Assembly: GCF_044761665.1 (NCBI RefSeq)
Contig: NZ_JBIWCW010000006.1
Location: 184,535-248,534 of the forward strand
DNA length: 64,000 nt
Direction of reading: 5' to 3'
From: Peribacillus sp044761665
GTDB taxonomy: Bacteria; Bacillota; Bacilli; Bacillales; DSM-1321
Under the pieces are notes generated by a model. The model was not told the DNA's origin. It did no database searches and saw nothing but the letters and a program-made list of their open reading frames with translations. The position numbers and the translations under genes are program-made. Below are positions 24,570 through 33,878 of this stretch, in pieces. The first letter of the stretch is position 1, and each line of letters opens with the position of its first letter.

Positions 24570-24785
24570 TTATTTTGTTTGTTGTTTATTCATAGCGCTC
24601 ATCATTTGATTAATTTTCTTTTGGGACGGTTTCATACCCATTTGCATCATCATCATTTTCAACATTTGTTCGTTAATTGGCGGATTTTTCTTTAAGTAAT
24701 CCATCATGTATTTACGAGCGATGAGAAATCCTAGCACTATACCTAAGATCAATGCTAGTACGCCAACTAGAATGTAAACCCACAT
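24570..24785 (-). CDS. yneF: UPF0154 family membrane protein YneF
   Basis: Protein of 71 residues with one N-terminal transmembrane helix (YILVGVLALILGIVLGFLIA) and a methionine-rich helical tail (QMLKMMMMQMGMKPSQKK), the typical YneF/UPF0154 pattern. Function unknown. GGAGGAAAT precedes the start. Location next to sirA matches B. subtilis. Confidence 0.88.
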   Translation of the reverse strand: MWVYILVGVLALILGIVLGFLIARKYMMDYLKKNPPINEQMLKMMMMQMGMKPSQKKINQMMSAMNKQQTK

Positions 24786-24869
24786 ACTATTTCCTCCTTC
24801 ATGTTGTCTAACATCAGTGTACTAGACCAAAGATTATTATACAATACCCGCTAGCGAAAAGTCCCCCAT

Positions 24870-25316
24870 TTAGACAAATTTTCTTTCTTTTATTGGTTTT
24901 AACCAGCCATATTTTTCATGGTCAAAATCAATGGCAAGAAAACCTGCTTCACATTTACGAATACATTCGAAGAAAGCAGTCTCCGCTTCATAGTCACCTT
25001 CAGCTTTGAGTATTATGGAATCGCCTTCAAAGGTTAAAGCTGCTTTACTTGTGCTTGTACCATTTGTTTTTTCTAAATAGTATTTACCGTTTTGCGACCA
25101 AAAATTCATTTTCTTCTTTAGCCGTTGTTCAATAACTCCCTGTAATTGGATTACTGGAACTGTTTTAGTAACATATTCAATTTGTTTTTGCAAAATACTC
25201 TTAAGCCTACCCTTTGCTTGAATATATTCTAAAAACAAATTGAAGAAAAGCTTCTCCCTGCCATAATAATGATGGGCAAATTCATCTTCAATCAAAAAAA
25301 TCTGATAAGTTCTCAT
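24870..25316 (-). CDS. sirA: Sporulation inhibitor of replication SirA (YneE)
   Basis: Cytosolic protein of 148 residues in the SirA family, which binds domain I of DnaA and blocks new rounds of replication once sporulation begins. The N-terminus RTYQIFLIEDEFAHHYYGRE and the C-terminal FLAIDFDHEKYGWLKPIKERK fit the family. It lies between yneF and tkt as in B. subtilis. In that species it is induced by Spo0A; no operator is obvious to me here. Confidence 0.82.
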   Translation of the reverse strand: MRTYQIFLIEDEFAHHYYGREKLFFNLFLEYIQAKGRLKSILQKQIEYVTKTVPVIQLQGVIEQRLKKKMNFWSQNGKYYLEKTNGTSTSKAALTFEGDSIILKAEGDYEAETAFFECIRKCEAGFLAIDFDHEKYGWLKPIKERKFV

Positions 25317-25535
25317 AAGCCTACCTCCCTAGGATTCCTATTTATGAACCAACATATTATTTAGTATTTGCCCTGAAACCTTATATGTGGCACATTGAAA
25401 AGATTAAATATTTATTCTTATTATATCTTGACAAATTAACAAGATATGTTGTTTACTGGAGAAATTTTCATCTTTTTTTGTCGAAAGGAAGATATTCCCT
25501 ATGATAATTCAAATTTCTTCATTAAATATAAGAAA

Positions 25536-25566
25536 AAAACTGACACCAAATGAAATGGTGTCAGTC
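25536..25566 (-). terminator. Terminator of tkt
   Basis: CTGACACCA and TGGTGTCAG form a perfect stem, followed by seven Ts on the minus strand, just after the tkt stop codon. Confidence 0.8.
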
Positions 25567-25581
25567 ATTAACTAATCAATA

Positions 25582-27588
25582 TTATTTTGCAAGCATTGCT
25601 TTTACGCGGGTCACGACATTTTCAACGGTAAAGCCGAACTCTTGCATGATTTTACCGCCTGGTGCTGAAGCTCCAAAATGATTAATGGCTAAAATTTCTC
25701 CTTCATCACCCGTATAACGATCCCATCCAAACGGTGAAGCCACTTCTATGGCCAGACGTTTTTTAACTGCCGGGTTAATTACACTTTGTTTGTATTCTTT
25801 TGACTGAGTTTCGAAGCGATCCCATGATGGCATGCTGATAACAGAGACATCAATTCCTTCTTCAGCCAAAGCTTTCTGTGCTTCAACAGCAAGGTTAACT
25901 TCAGAACCTGTAGCAAGCAGTAATGCATCCGCTACTTCTTTTTTAGAATTCGATATGACGTATGCACCCTTTACCACACCTTCATATGCTGTTTCAGAAG
26001 TATTTTTGATTGTTGGCAAACCTTGGCGTGTTAATACAAGTGCCGTCGGTTTATCTTTAGACTCCATAGCAACCTTCCAAGCTGCCGCTACTTCATTACC
26101 ATCAGCAGGACGAATCACACCAAGGTTTGGCATGGCTCGTAACGAAGCTAGTTGTTCAATAGGCTCGTGTGTCGGTCCGTCTTCACCGACAGCAATACTG
26201 TCGTGAGTGAATACATACGTAACAGGAAGCCCCATTAAAGCTGCCATCCGGATAGCAGGACGCAAATAATCAGAGAATACGAAGAATGTTCCCCCATAAA
26301 CCTTTATGCCACCGTGAAGCACCATTCCATTCATTGCTGCTCCCATAGCGAATTCACGTACACCAAACCAAATATTACGGCCACTGTAATTACCAGGTAA
26401 TAAATCTGTAGCACCTTTGATAGACGTATTATTGGATCCTGCTAAATCGGCTGAACCCCCAATAAGACCTGGAAGTTTTTTCGCTAATGCATTCAGTACC
26501 TCTCCACTTGAAGCACGTGAAGCCAATGTCTTACCTTCTTCATAAACTGGAATTTCTTGATCCCAATCTGCAGGCAGTTCACCCTTGATAGCTAACTCCA
26601 GCTGTTCAGCAAGCTCTGGGTAAGCTTCTTTGTATTCACTAAATAATTTGTTCCATGCTTGTTCTTTTTTACTTCCTGCTTCGACACAAGACTCATTAAA
26701 GTGAGTATACACTTCATCTGGGACATAAAAATCTTCTTCGAAAGTCCATTTGTATGCATCTTTCGTCAGTTTCATTTCATCTGCACCTAGAGGCGCGCCA
26801 TGGGCTGCAGACTTACCTGAACGATTGGGAGATCCGTACCCGATTACTGTCTTTACTTCAATTAATGTTGGGCGAGTATCGTCCGTTTTTGCTTCTTCAA
26901 TGGCATTTGCGATTTGTTGTAGATCATTACCGTCTTCTACTCGCAGATATTGCCAGCCATACGCTTTGAAACGGTCAGCTACACTTTCACTAAATGATTG
27001 GCTCAAATCTCCATCAAGAGAAATATCGTTCGAATCATATAAAACGACAAGCCTTCCTAGTTGAAGGTGGCCAGCTAAAGAAGCTGCTTCAGCTGAAACG
27101 CCTTCCATTAAATCACCATCACCACAAATACTATATGTATAATGATCAACCACATTATAAGAGTCACGATTGTAGCTTTCAGCCAAGTGGCGTTCTGCCA
27201 AGGCCATACCTACAGCCATTGCAATTCCTTGACCAAGTGGTCCAGTGGTGGCGTCCACTCCAGCTGTATGTCCATACTCAGGATGTCCAGGAGTTTTACT
27301 GCCCCATTGACGGAAACTCTTTAAATCATCGATAGTCAATCCGTAACCTGATAAGTGAAGGAGGCTATATAAAAGCATAGAACCGTGTCCTGCCGATAGA
27401 ACAAAACGGTCTCTATTGAACCATTCAGGATTTTTCGGGTTATGATTCATATATTCAGTCCACAGTTTATATGCCATGGGAGCGGCACCCATTGGCATGC
27501 CTGGATGACCGGAATTAGCCTTTTCAATTGCATCAATTGATAATGTACGAATGGTATTAATAGAAAGCGCATCTAATTTATCTAACAT
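25582..27588 (-). CDS. tkt: Transketolase
   Basis: Thiamine-diphosphate enzyme of the non-oxidative pentose phosphate pathway, 668 residues, full length. The N-terminal TIRTLSIDAIEKANSGHPG and GAAPMAYKLW are typical. The ThDP/Mg site is GDGDLMEGVSAEAAS...DSNDISLDG, and the pyrimidine domain carries FTHDSIAVGEDGPTHEP. ATG 27588 lies behind AGGAAGGG; ten upstream in-frame codons are not conserved. It is flanked by ynzC and sirA as in B. subtilis. Confidence 0.96.
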   Translation of the reverse strand: MLDKLDALSINTIRTLSIDAIEKANSGHPGMPMGAAPMAYKLWTEYMNHNPKNPEWFNRDRFVLSAGHGSMLLYSLLHLSGYGLTIDDLKSFRQWGSKTPGHPEYGHTAGVDATTGPLGQGIAMAVGMALAERHLAESYNRDSYNVVDHYTYSICGDGDLMEGVSAEAASLAGHLQLGRLVVLYDSNDISLDGDLSQSFSESVADRFKAYGWQYLRVEDGNDLQQIANAIEEAKTDDTRPTLIEVKTVIGYGSPNRSGKSAAHGAPLGADEMKLTKDAYKWTFEEDFYVPDEVYTHFNESCVEAGSKKEQAWNKLFSEYKEAYPELAEQLELAIKGELPADWDQEIPVYEEGKTLASRASSGEVLNALAKKLPGLIGGSADLAGSNNTSIKGATDLLPGNYSGRNIWFGVREFAMGAAMNGMVLHGGIKVYGGTFFVFSDYLRPAIRMAALMGLPVTYVFTHDSIAVGEDGPTHEPIEQLASLRAMPNLGVIRPADGNEVAAAWKVAMESKDKPTALVLTRQGLPTIKNTSETAYEGVVKGAYVISNSKKEVADALLLATGSEVNLAVEAQKALAEEGIDVSVISMPSWDRFETQSKEYKQSVINPAVKKRLAIEVASPFGWDRYTGDEGEILAINHFGASAPGGKIMQEFGFTVENVVTRVKAMLAK

Positions 27589-27726
27589 GTGTAAAACATC
27601 CCTTCCTGTAATGTACATCTTTATATTATCTTGACATGCTTAATATCACAACTAAAATAGACATTTCTTTCACAGCTATTTCAATTTTCTACTAATTAAT
27701 GAATTACCATAGTTAGCTTGAACTTA

Positions 27727-27763
27727 AAAAGAGAATACATACATTGATGCATTCTCTTTTTTG
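27727..27763 (-). terminator. Terminator of ynzC
   Basis: AAAAAGAGAATGCAT and ATGTATTCTCTTTTT form a hairpin with T-runs, 56 bp after the ynzC stop codon. Confidence 0.75.
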
Positions 27764-27818
27764 CTTAATATTTCTTCAGATTGGACCAGATGAAGGGTTC
27801 CAAAATTTGACTTCAAAA

Positions 27819-28052
27819 TTAATGCAAACCTTTTTTTTCTTTTATATTTTTAATTTTTTGAGGAGTGACATCATTGCCTTCAGGATCGACAACCTTAACA
27901 TGTTCCAACGTATCAGCCATCGAACGCCTGAATGTTTCTAAGTATTCACTTCGCAAAGAAGTTTGTTCTTTCGCCTCTTCTACCGTTAAGCCGTCTCCCT
28001 TAGCCTTCTTAGAAAGTTCATTGATACGGGCGAGTTTTTCTTTTGATAACAT
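27819..28052 (-). CDS. ynzC: DUF896 family protein YnzC
   Basis: Small helical-hairpin protein of 77 residues. LARINELSKKAKGDGLTVEE and RSEYLETFR are the DUF896 motifs. In B. subtilis ynzC is the third gene of the LexA-controlled yneA-yneB-ynzC operon, and the same order and strand are kept here. Function is unknown. AAGGAGCG precedes the start. Confidence 0.92.
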   Translation of the reverse strand: MLSKEKLARINELSKKAKGDGLTVEEAKEQTSLRSEYLETFRRSMADTLEHVKVVDPEGNDVTPQKIKNIKEKKGLH

Positions 28053-28118
28053 AATTTCGCTCCTTCATATATATACGGATATTGACATGGTATAAAAAAA
28101 AAAGTGAAATTACAAGTT

Positions 28119-28775
28119 CTAAGATTGGTTTTCCTGTGTAATCTGATAATGTTCTAGAAATCTGCGGTTTACAGTAGCTTTCGATACGTCATAACCAAAT
28201 CCTCTAAGCGTTGCAGCAATCTCTGCAAAGGTTAATCCATTCGAACGCAGTTTTATAATTTCTTCTATAGGTACTTCTTTACGCTCTCTACCAGTAGAAT
28301 TTCTTTGGTTCTTCAAGTTTTTTTGGGGCCGGTAGCCGTTCCCAACCGCTCGAAGCATTCCTCGTTTAATTTTCAAGTTATGTAACTTTCGCTGATATTC
28401 TTCCACTATACCGACAATTTGGATAACCATGGCATCCGAATCCGATAGCTCTAATTCCCCATCATGTGAAAGTGTATAAATTTTAACCCCTTCTTTAAGA
28501 ACAACATGAAACAAGGCGATTTTTGCATTTCCTCTTCCCAATCTCGTTTCATCTTGAATCAAAAGTACATCTGCCTCTTTTGCTTTAAAAAGATCAAGCA
28601 TGTCAAATATCCCATCACGATTTAATTCGTAACCACTTGCCTGCTCCCTTATAACGGATACAATTTCCATACCCTTATTGTCCGCTAACTTCACTAATTC
28701 CTCTTCTTGCCTTGCAAGCGAAGTTTCCTGTGCTTCTTTTTCTGTACTTACCCGACAATAGATGACTGCTTTCAT
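28119..28775 (-). CDS. yneB: YneB family resolvase-like serine recombinase
   Basis: Serine recombinase of 218 residues. The catalytic serine is Ser10 in IYCRVSTEKEAQ, and LLIQDETRLGRG carries the arginine motif. A C-terminal HTH (~170-205, LTFAEIAATLRG) follows. It is the second gene of the SOS operon behind yneA. Its target DNA is unknown, and nothing suggests that it moves the neighbouring elements. Confidence 0.9.
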   Translation of the reverse strand: MKAVIYCRVSTEKEAQETSLARQEEELVKLADNKGMEIVSVIREQASGYELNRDGIFDMLDLFKAKEADVLLIQDETRLGRGNAKIALFHVVLKEGVKIYTLSHDGELELSDSDAMVIQIVGIVEEYQRKLHNLKIKRGMLRAVGNGYRPQKNLKNQRNSTGRERKEVPIEEIIKLRSNGLTFAEIAATLRGFGYDVSKATVNRRFLEHYQITQENQS

Positions 28776-28794
28776 ATGACCCTACCTTTACTAC

Positions 28795-29106
28795 TTACTG
28801 CTTGCTAGCCAAACTTTGGACTACTTTTTCATTTTCAACTGGGATGACAATTATTTGACCAGCCTTAATAGCATCTGCTCTTACACCGTTATACTCTTCT
28901 ATCCAACCAATGAATTCTTTTTTTGTCAATTCAGTCTGATCATATTTCTCGGAAATCTCCCATATGGTATCTCCTTCATTTACTTCAATTGAAAGGAAAT
29001 TTTTATCTTGATTTTTGTCTAATGTGAAAGAAAATAAAATTGAAAAGATAAATACCAATCCTGCTAATAGAATCGTATACATATTATTTTTGTAAAAATC
29101 TTTCAT
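28795..29106 (-). CDS. yneA: SOS cell division suppressor YneA
   Basis: Protein of 103 residues with one N-terminal transmembrane helix (YTILLAGLVFIFSILFSF) and an extracytoplasmic LysM domain (NEGDTIWEISEKYDQ to AGQIIVIPVE). It delays septation after DNA damage. ATG 29106 is preferred to the TTG one codon upstream because it is properly spaced from GGAGGG. Three LexA boxes lie between it and the divergent lexA gene. Confidence 0.92.
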   Translation of the reverse strand: MKDFYKNNMYTILLAGLVFIFSILFSFTLDKNQDKNFLSIEVNEGDTIWEISEKYDQTELTKKEFIGWIEEYNGVRADAIKAGQIIVIPVENEKVVQSLASKQ

Positions 29107-29122
29107 CAATATCCCTCCATAG

Positions 29123-29136
29123 CGAATATACGTTCG
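29123..29136. promoter_or_regulatory. LexA box near yneA
   Basis: CGAATATACGTTCG, one mismatch from the Bacillus CGAACNNNNGTTCG consensus, 17 bp upstream of yneA. Confidence 0.75.
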
Positions 29137-29163
29137 TTTTTAATTTATAAATGAATTATAATA

Positions 29164-29177
29164 CGAACGTTTGTTTC
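29164..29177. promoter_or_regulatory. LexA box, middle
   Basis: CGAACGTTTGTTTC, a good match to the GAAC(N4)GTTY SOS consensus in the yneA-lexA intergenic region. Confidence 0.8.
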
Positions 29178-29193
29178 AGTCAACTGTGAAATT

Positions 29194-29207
29194 CGAACTT
29201 ATGTTTG
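29194..29207. promoter_or_regulatory. LexA box near lexA
   Basis: CGAACTTATGTTTG, a good match to the SOS consensus, placed just before the lexA -10 region (TATAAT near 29229-29234). Confidence 0.8.
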
Positions 29208-29265
29208 TATAGAGGAGGTAGCCATGCTATAATATAGCAAAGAATTATGGGGAAGAGGTGCACAT

Positions 29266-29889
29266 ATGACTAAACTATCAAAACGACAACAGGACATTCT
29301 TGATTTCATAAAAGATGAAGTTCGCCAAAAGGGTTATCCACCTTCCGTAAGAGAGATTGGCGAAGCTGTGGGACTTGCATCAAGTTCGACTGTCCATGGT
29401 CATTTATCTCGTTTGGAAAGCAAAGGCTTAATCAGACGCGACCCGACTAAGCCGAGGGCCATTGAGATTTTGAATATAGAAGAAGCTAATAATATACCAA
29501 AAACAAGCGTAGTTAACGTACCACTACTCGGAAAAGTAACAGCAGGCTTACCGATAACTGCCATTGAGAACATAGAAGAATACTTCCCACTTCCAGAAAG
29601 TATGGTTCCACATGATGATCATGTATTCATGCTGGAAATTATGGGGGAAAGTATGATTGAAGCAGGAATTCATGACGGTGATTATGTCATCGTAAAGCAA
29701 CAAAGCAACGCCAACAATGGAGATATCGTCGTGGCCATGACGGAAGATGATGAAGCCACTGTAAAACGATTCTTTAAGGAACCGGATTACATACGGCTTC
29801 AGCCGGAAAACTCCAATATGGAGCCTATTATTCTAAGAGATGTTAAAATCCTTGGAAGGGTAATCGGTTTATATAGACAAATTCACTAA
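29266..29889 (+). CDS. lexA: Repressor LexA
   Basis: SOS repressor of 207 residues. The winged-helix N-terminus (PPSVREIGEAVGLASSSTVH) binds SOS boxes. The cleavage site is Ala93-Gly94 (KVTAGLP), with catalytic Ser129 (GESMIEAG) and Lys167 (EATVKRFF). Divergent from yneA with shared LexA boxes. A textbook terminator follows at 29889-29911. Confidence 0.97.
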   Translation: MTKLSKRQQDILDFIKDEVRQKGYPPSVREIGEAVGLASSSTVHGHLSRLESKGLIRRDPTKPRAIEILNIEEANNIPKTSVVNVPLLGKVTAGLPITAIENIEEYFPLPESMVPHDDHVFMLEIMGESMIEAGIHDGDYVIVKQQSNANNGDIVVAMTEDDEATVKRFFKEPDYIRLQPENSNMEPIILRDVKILGRVIGLYRQIH

Positions 29890-29911
29890 AAGCGCTATGC
29901 GCTTTTTTTTT
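29889..29911 (+). terminator. Terminator of lexA
   Basis: AAAGCGC-TAT-GCGCTTT followed by a run of Ts, beginning at the lexA stop. Confidence 0.85.
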
Positions 29912-30136
29912 GTTTTTATAATCTATGTATCTCGTCCATTTATATGACAGAAAGAATAGATGAATTTCAATAGAGTAGTAACTCGTTTACTTTAAAGCCT
30001 TTGAATTGATAGATTATGGTGTCTTTTACGCGAAAAATAATTCTAGGATTAAAAATAAAAAATATTAGGATGTATATTCCTTAAAGAACCGGTGAAATTA
30101 ACCCAATACATATTTCCTTTCGAAAGTGGTGTTTCC

Positions 30137-30424
30137 ATGGATTTCCCTACGATTCATACAAATTTTTGGGATGCAGTGATAGCCATTCCAACTATCATGA
30201 TTTTAACCCAATTCATCAAAATTCTTTTTCCAATTCCCCGAAAATATATACCTTCCATGGCATTAGGACTTGGTTTAATCCTTTCCATTTTCGTTAGTCA
30301 TCGGCATTACTTAATGACAGGGATTTTTATGGGGTGGTTTTATGGATACGCCAGCATTGGAAATTATGCAGCACTTAAGACAGCCATATTGTCTTATAGG
30401 GAATCTGATCATCATTCGAATTGA
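30137..30424 (+). CDS. Hypothetical membrane protein
   Basis: Protein of 95 residues with about three hydrophobic helices (DAVIAIPTIMILTQFIKILF, YIPSMALGLGLILSIFVS and MTGIFMGWFYGYASIG). ATG 30137 is a better start than GTG 30092, but its ribosome binding site (AAAGTGGTG) is weak. The small size and topology recall holin-like proteins, but no phage gene is nearby and I do not assign a function. Confidence 0.55.
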   Translation: MDFPTIHTNFWDAVIAIPTIMILTQFIKILFPIPRKYIPSMALGLGLILSIFVSHRHYLMTGIFMGWFYGYASIGNYAALKTAILSYRESDHHSN

Positions 30425-30445
30425 TACTTAAAAATCTCTTCACAA

Positions 30446-30478
30446 AAAAAGCTGTCCAGCATTGTTGAACAGCTTTTT
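30446..30478. terminator. Terminator hairpin
   Basis: AGCTGTCCAGC and GTTGAACAGCT arms with poly-A before and poly-T after, closing the 30137-30424 gene and also usable from the other side. Confidence 0.65.
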
Positions 30479-30567
30479 CAAACAATAATGGACAAATGCA
30501 ACTCACATATTTCTTTCATCTGCACTGCGCTCCTGATCAATACATTTTATGATAGTTGACCAGCATT

Positions 30568-30819
30568 CTACCTCCATCTGGTGTTTCTCATAATTATTGA
30601 CACGATAAACACGACAATTATAGCGCCCAACAAAGCGGGCACAATATAAAATCCTTCTGTTTCAGGTCCTATTGGTCCTAAAATTGCTGTACCAAGCCAT
30701 GCTCCAACAAATCCAGCAATGATATTTCCAATAATTCCACCCGGCATATCCCTTCCCAAAATCAGACTTCCCAGCCATCCAATTATTCCACCAACAATTA
30801 ACATCCATATCAGTTCCAA
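30568..30819 (-). CDS. GlsB/YeaQ/YmgE family stress-response membrane protein
   Basis: Small membrane protein of 83 residues with three hydrophobic helices and glycine motifs (GGIIGWLGSLILGRDMPGG, IAGFVGAWLG) typical of the transglycosylase-associated/GlsB family. The start is TTG 30819 at proper spacing from GGAGGTGG; no ATG fits as well. The family is induced by general stress in many bacteria; no promoter is evident here. Confidence 0.82.
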   Translation of the reverse strand: MELIWMLIVGGIIGWLGSLILGRDMPGGIIGNIIAGFVGAWLGTAILGPIGPETEGFYIVPALLGAIIVVFIVSIIMRNTRWR

Positions 30820-31599
30820 AGATATCCACCTCCCTTCCCTTAAATTTATGAATTTAATTTATCATTAGAACAGACCAACAAATAACGGAAATACTTCCTA
30901 TCCTCTATGTATATGTTGGGCACATTCATTACCTACTGGAACTGGACGACAATATAAAAAGCCACCTTAAAGAGGCGGCTTATAAGTGCATTCATGCTTA
31001 TGGAATAATTCTCCGTTACTAAATTATTCTCTTTAATATGAAGCTTTTCAATTTTAAAATTTTCCATATGGACGATTAAATAATGTTATATGGTTATAAT
31101 AATAAAAGCAGCCAGATAACTGCAATTATCTGGCTGCACAACATGGTAAAAAAGAAAACAATCAAATTGCTTTCTATACTAGAATAAGTATTTTGTCTTT
31201 TTTTGTCGATAAGACAATTTAACTATTTTTTATTCTCTAATATCATTTAACTGTTATCCCTCTATTTCTAAATATATGGAATACAAATTTTCGCAAAGAT
31301 GGCTGTATTACAGTGAATATAAATGTTCCATCTTATTCCATTGAACTATTTCATTGGATTATCTCATTTACATTTTGCGAAATGTCAAAAATATGAGTTT
31401 CCGAAACCAAATTATGAGAGTAAAATACCATCAATCATTTGAGGGGATTTTCATAATAAAAAGAGGTAAAATAGAACTATTTTTAACATAGGCACTAGTA
31501 ATAATGCACCTCTTAAGAATTATTATTAAAATACACTAAATATTCTTTACAACCGATAAAAGAAAAGTTATTATACTATAATAAAAGGGAGTTGAATGT
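30820..31599. other. Intergenic region with two hairpins
   Basis: No gene is supported in these 780 bp. Two terminator-like hairpins lie at 30956-30981 (AAGCCACC...GGCGGCTT) and 31108-31137 (GCAGCCAGATAA/TTATCTGGCTGC). A TTTACA and a TATACTATAAT stretch before the POT transporter may be its promoter, but the spacing is poor. Confidence 0.45.
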
Positions 31600-33093
31600 A
31601 TGTCATCGATGAATAAACAGAAAATTTTGGATAGCATTCCTCAAAGAGGTTTTTTCGGAAACCCTAAAGGTCTATTCACTCTTTTCTTCACAGAATTTTG
31701 GGAGCGCTTTTCCTATTATGGAATGAAAGCCATTCTTGTATACTATATGTACTACGAGGTATCTAAAGGTGGATTAGGGCTTGATGAAAAAACGTCTCTT
31801 GCCATAGTATCCATTTACGGATCGTTAGTATATATGTCAGGGATTATCGGTGGCTGGTTAGCCGATAGGATTTTTGGGACAGCCAAAGCCGTCTTTTACG
31901 GTGGTATATTGATTATGCTGGGTCACATTGCACTGGCTATCCCCGGTAGCATTTCCATGTTTTTCGTTTCCATGGTACTAATCGTACTAGGAACAGGCCT
32001 TTTAAAACCAAATGTATCCAGCATTGTTGGCGATCTCTATGCTGAAGGCGATGACCGTCGAGATTCCGGTTTCAGCATATTCTACATGGGGATTAACACG
32101 GGTGCATTCATTGCTCCTCTAATTGTCGGAACAGTTGGAATGAAGTACAATTTCCACCTTGGTTTTGGTATAGCCGCAATTGGTATGTTCATAGGATTAA
32201 TCGTCTTTATGGCTACAAAGAAAAAGAACTTAGGTCTTGCAGGAGTAGAGCCTGTCAATCCTTTAGACCCTATGGAAAGAAAATCCGTTTACACCAAGAT
32301 TGGCCTAGCCATAATAATTATTGCAATCATCGGTGCCATCGCTATTGTTACAGGCACTTTAACACTAAATAGTTTTATCGGTCTTGTTGGTATTCTTGGA
32401 ATTCTTATTCCTACTATGTATTTCATTGTCATGTATCGTAGTCCAAAAACAACTTCTGTTGAACGATCTCGTTTAATAGCCTATATTCCTTTATTTATAG
32501 CTGCTGTCATGTTCTGGGCAATCCAAGAACAAGGCTCAACTATTTTAGCGAATTATGCTGATAAACGGACTCAGTTAGAATTTGCTGGTTTCACCATTTC
32601 ACCTGCATGGTTCCAATCCTTGAATCCGTTGTTCATTATTACATTAGCTCCAATATTCGCATGGTTATGGGTTAAATTAGGGAAACGCCAGCCAACCATC
32701 CCTCAAAAATTCTCGATTGGTTTATTCTTTGCTGGTTTATCTTTCTTAGTGATTTTGGTTCCATCGTATTTCGGAGGTGCCGGTTCCCTAGTTAGTCCAT
32801 TATGGCTTGTACTTAGCTACTTCCTTGTAGTAATTGGAGAGCTTTGCTTGTCACCTGTTGGAATGTCAGCTACGACTAAACTTGCTCCATCGGCCTTCTC
32901 ATCACAGATGATGAGCTTATGGTTCTTAGCTAATGCAGCAGCTCAGGCATTAAACGCTCAAATTGTTAGATTTTACTCAGAAAAAACAGAAATGGTTTAT
33001 TTCGGAGTAATCGGTATTTCTTCTCTCGTTTTAGGATTTATCTTATTAGCAATCTCACCAAAGATACAATCCTTTATGAAAGGCTTAAGATAA
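31600..33093 (+). CDS. POT family proton-dependent oligopeptide transporter
   Basis: Major-facilitator peptide transporter of 497 residues with 12-14 helices. The family signature ExxERFxYYG is present as TEFWERFSYYGMKAIL. Other conserved parts are FYMGINTGAFIAPLIVG and GELCLSPVGMSATTKLAP. It imports di- and tripeptides with protons. ATG 31600 follows AAAGGGAG. It stands alone with a shared terminator. Confidence 0.93.
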   Translation: MSSMNKQKILDSIPQRGFFGNPKGLFTLFFTEFWERFSYYGMKAILVYYMYYEVSKGGLGLDEKTSLAIVSIYGSLVYMSGIIGGWLADRIFGTAKAVFYGGILIMLGHIALAIPGSISMFFVSMVLIVLGTGLLKPNVSSIVGDLYAEGDDRRDSGFSIFYMGINTGAFIAPLIVGTVGMKYNFHLGFGIAAIGMFIGLIVFMATKKKNLGLAGVEPVNPLDPMERKSVYTKIGLAIIIIAIIGAIAIVTGTLTLNSFIGLVGILGILIPTMYFIVMYRSPKTTSVERSRLIAYIPLFIAAVMFWAIQEQGSTILANYADKRTQLEFAGFTISPAWFQSLNPLFIITLAPIFAWLWVKLGKRQPTIPQKFSIGLFFAGLSFLVILVPSYFGGAGSLVSPLWLVLSYFLVVIGELCLSPVGMSATTKLAPSAFSSQMMSLWFLANAAAQALNAQIVRFYSEKTEMVYFGVIGISSLVLGFILLAISPKIQSFMKGLR

Positions 33094-33097
33094 ACAT

Positions 33098-33134
33098 AAA
33101 GCCAGCTTGTCGTATCATGGACAAGCTGGCTTTT
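33098..33134. terminator. Bidirectional terminator
   Basis: AAAGCCAGCTTGTC and GACAAGCTGGCTTT form a perfect stem between the convergent POT transporter and VanZ genes. Confidence 0.85.
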
Positions 33135-33762
33135 CATTTTTTTTAGCGGTCATACATTGCACTCTGATTTTTGGGAGAATAACAATTATTTTCACGAACC
33201 AATGATACAGGAAATACCCCAAATATACCCCAGTTAGATTCAGAATAAGATCATCTATATCTAAACTTCCTCTTTTGAAAACATACTGACCAATTTCAAT
33301 GCTTGAAATCAAGAAAAAAGGAATCAGGAATCTGTGCATAACAGTCATTTTTTTCCCTTGTCTGTATAGTAAGAACAGTCCAAGAGGAATGAATAACACG
33401 ATATTCGCACTAAGGTTATAAAATGAAACAAGCCAATAAGAATCATTTGATAAATAAGCTAAAATTGTAGAAAAAGGAGTGAAATTATAAGTATGCTCCT
33501 GTCCTTTTGGGCGGAAGAATAGTAAGACTAATATAGAAACACTGTAACTAACCATTGTTATATGCCAACACCACCGCGGTAATGTAATGGATTCTCCCCT
33601 GATCCCCAAAACGATGAGTGCCACAAAGACAATGGTACAGAACCAAACAACCATAATCACCCATTGATTCAAGTATAAAAGAAGTTGAAGGAAAATCGGT
33701 AGTCCTGCAAAGAATAGCCCCTGTGACAATAGAAGAGAAAGCATTAGCGATTTTTTAGTCAT
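33115..33762 (-). CDS. VanZ family membrane protein
   Basis: VanZ-like protein of 215 residues with about six hydrophobic helices. FTPFSTILAYL, NIVLFIPLGLFLLY and GSLDIDDLILNLTGVYLGY are the VanZ motifs. ATG 33762 follows GGGGAGGAAAC; eight upstream in-frame codons are not needed. The family is named after teicoplanin resistance, but most members have no known role. A second VanZ gene is at 48933-49529. Confidence 0.85.
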   Translation of the reverse strand: MTKKSLMLSLLLSQGLFFAGLPIFLQLLLYLNQWVIMVVWFCTIVFVALIVLGIRGESITLPRWCWHITMVSYSVSILVLLFFRPKGQEHTYNFTPFSTILAYLSNDSYWLVSFYNLSANIVLFIPLGLFLLYRQGKKMTVMHRFLIPFFLISSIEIGQYVFKRGSLDIDDLILNLTGVYLGYFLYHWFVKIIVILPKIRVQCMTAKKNEKPACP

Positions 33763-33878
33763 ATTGTTTCCTCCCCTTATACGCATACCTTTAGCTTTAA
33801 GGTTATCATGGTCAGATCTTTCATACGAAATTTTTTTATTAAAACTTTTAAGCTTTTTTCTATTTTCGCATAGAAAAC

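Noticed and set aside
28119..28775. Serine recombinase as the driver of a nearby mobile element
   Set aside because: It is YneB, a conserved member of the SOS operon in bacilli, with no flanking repeats or cargo.
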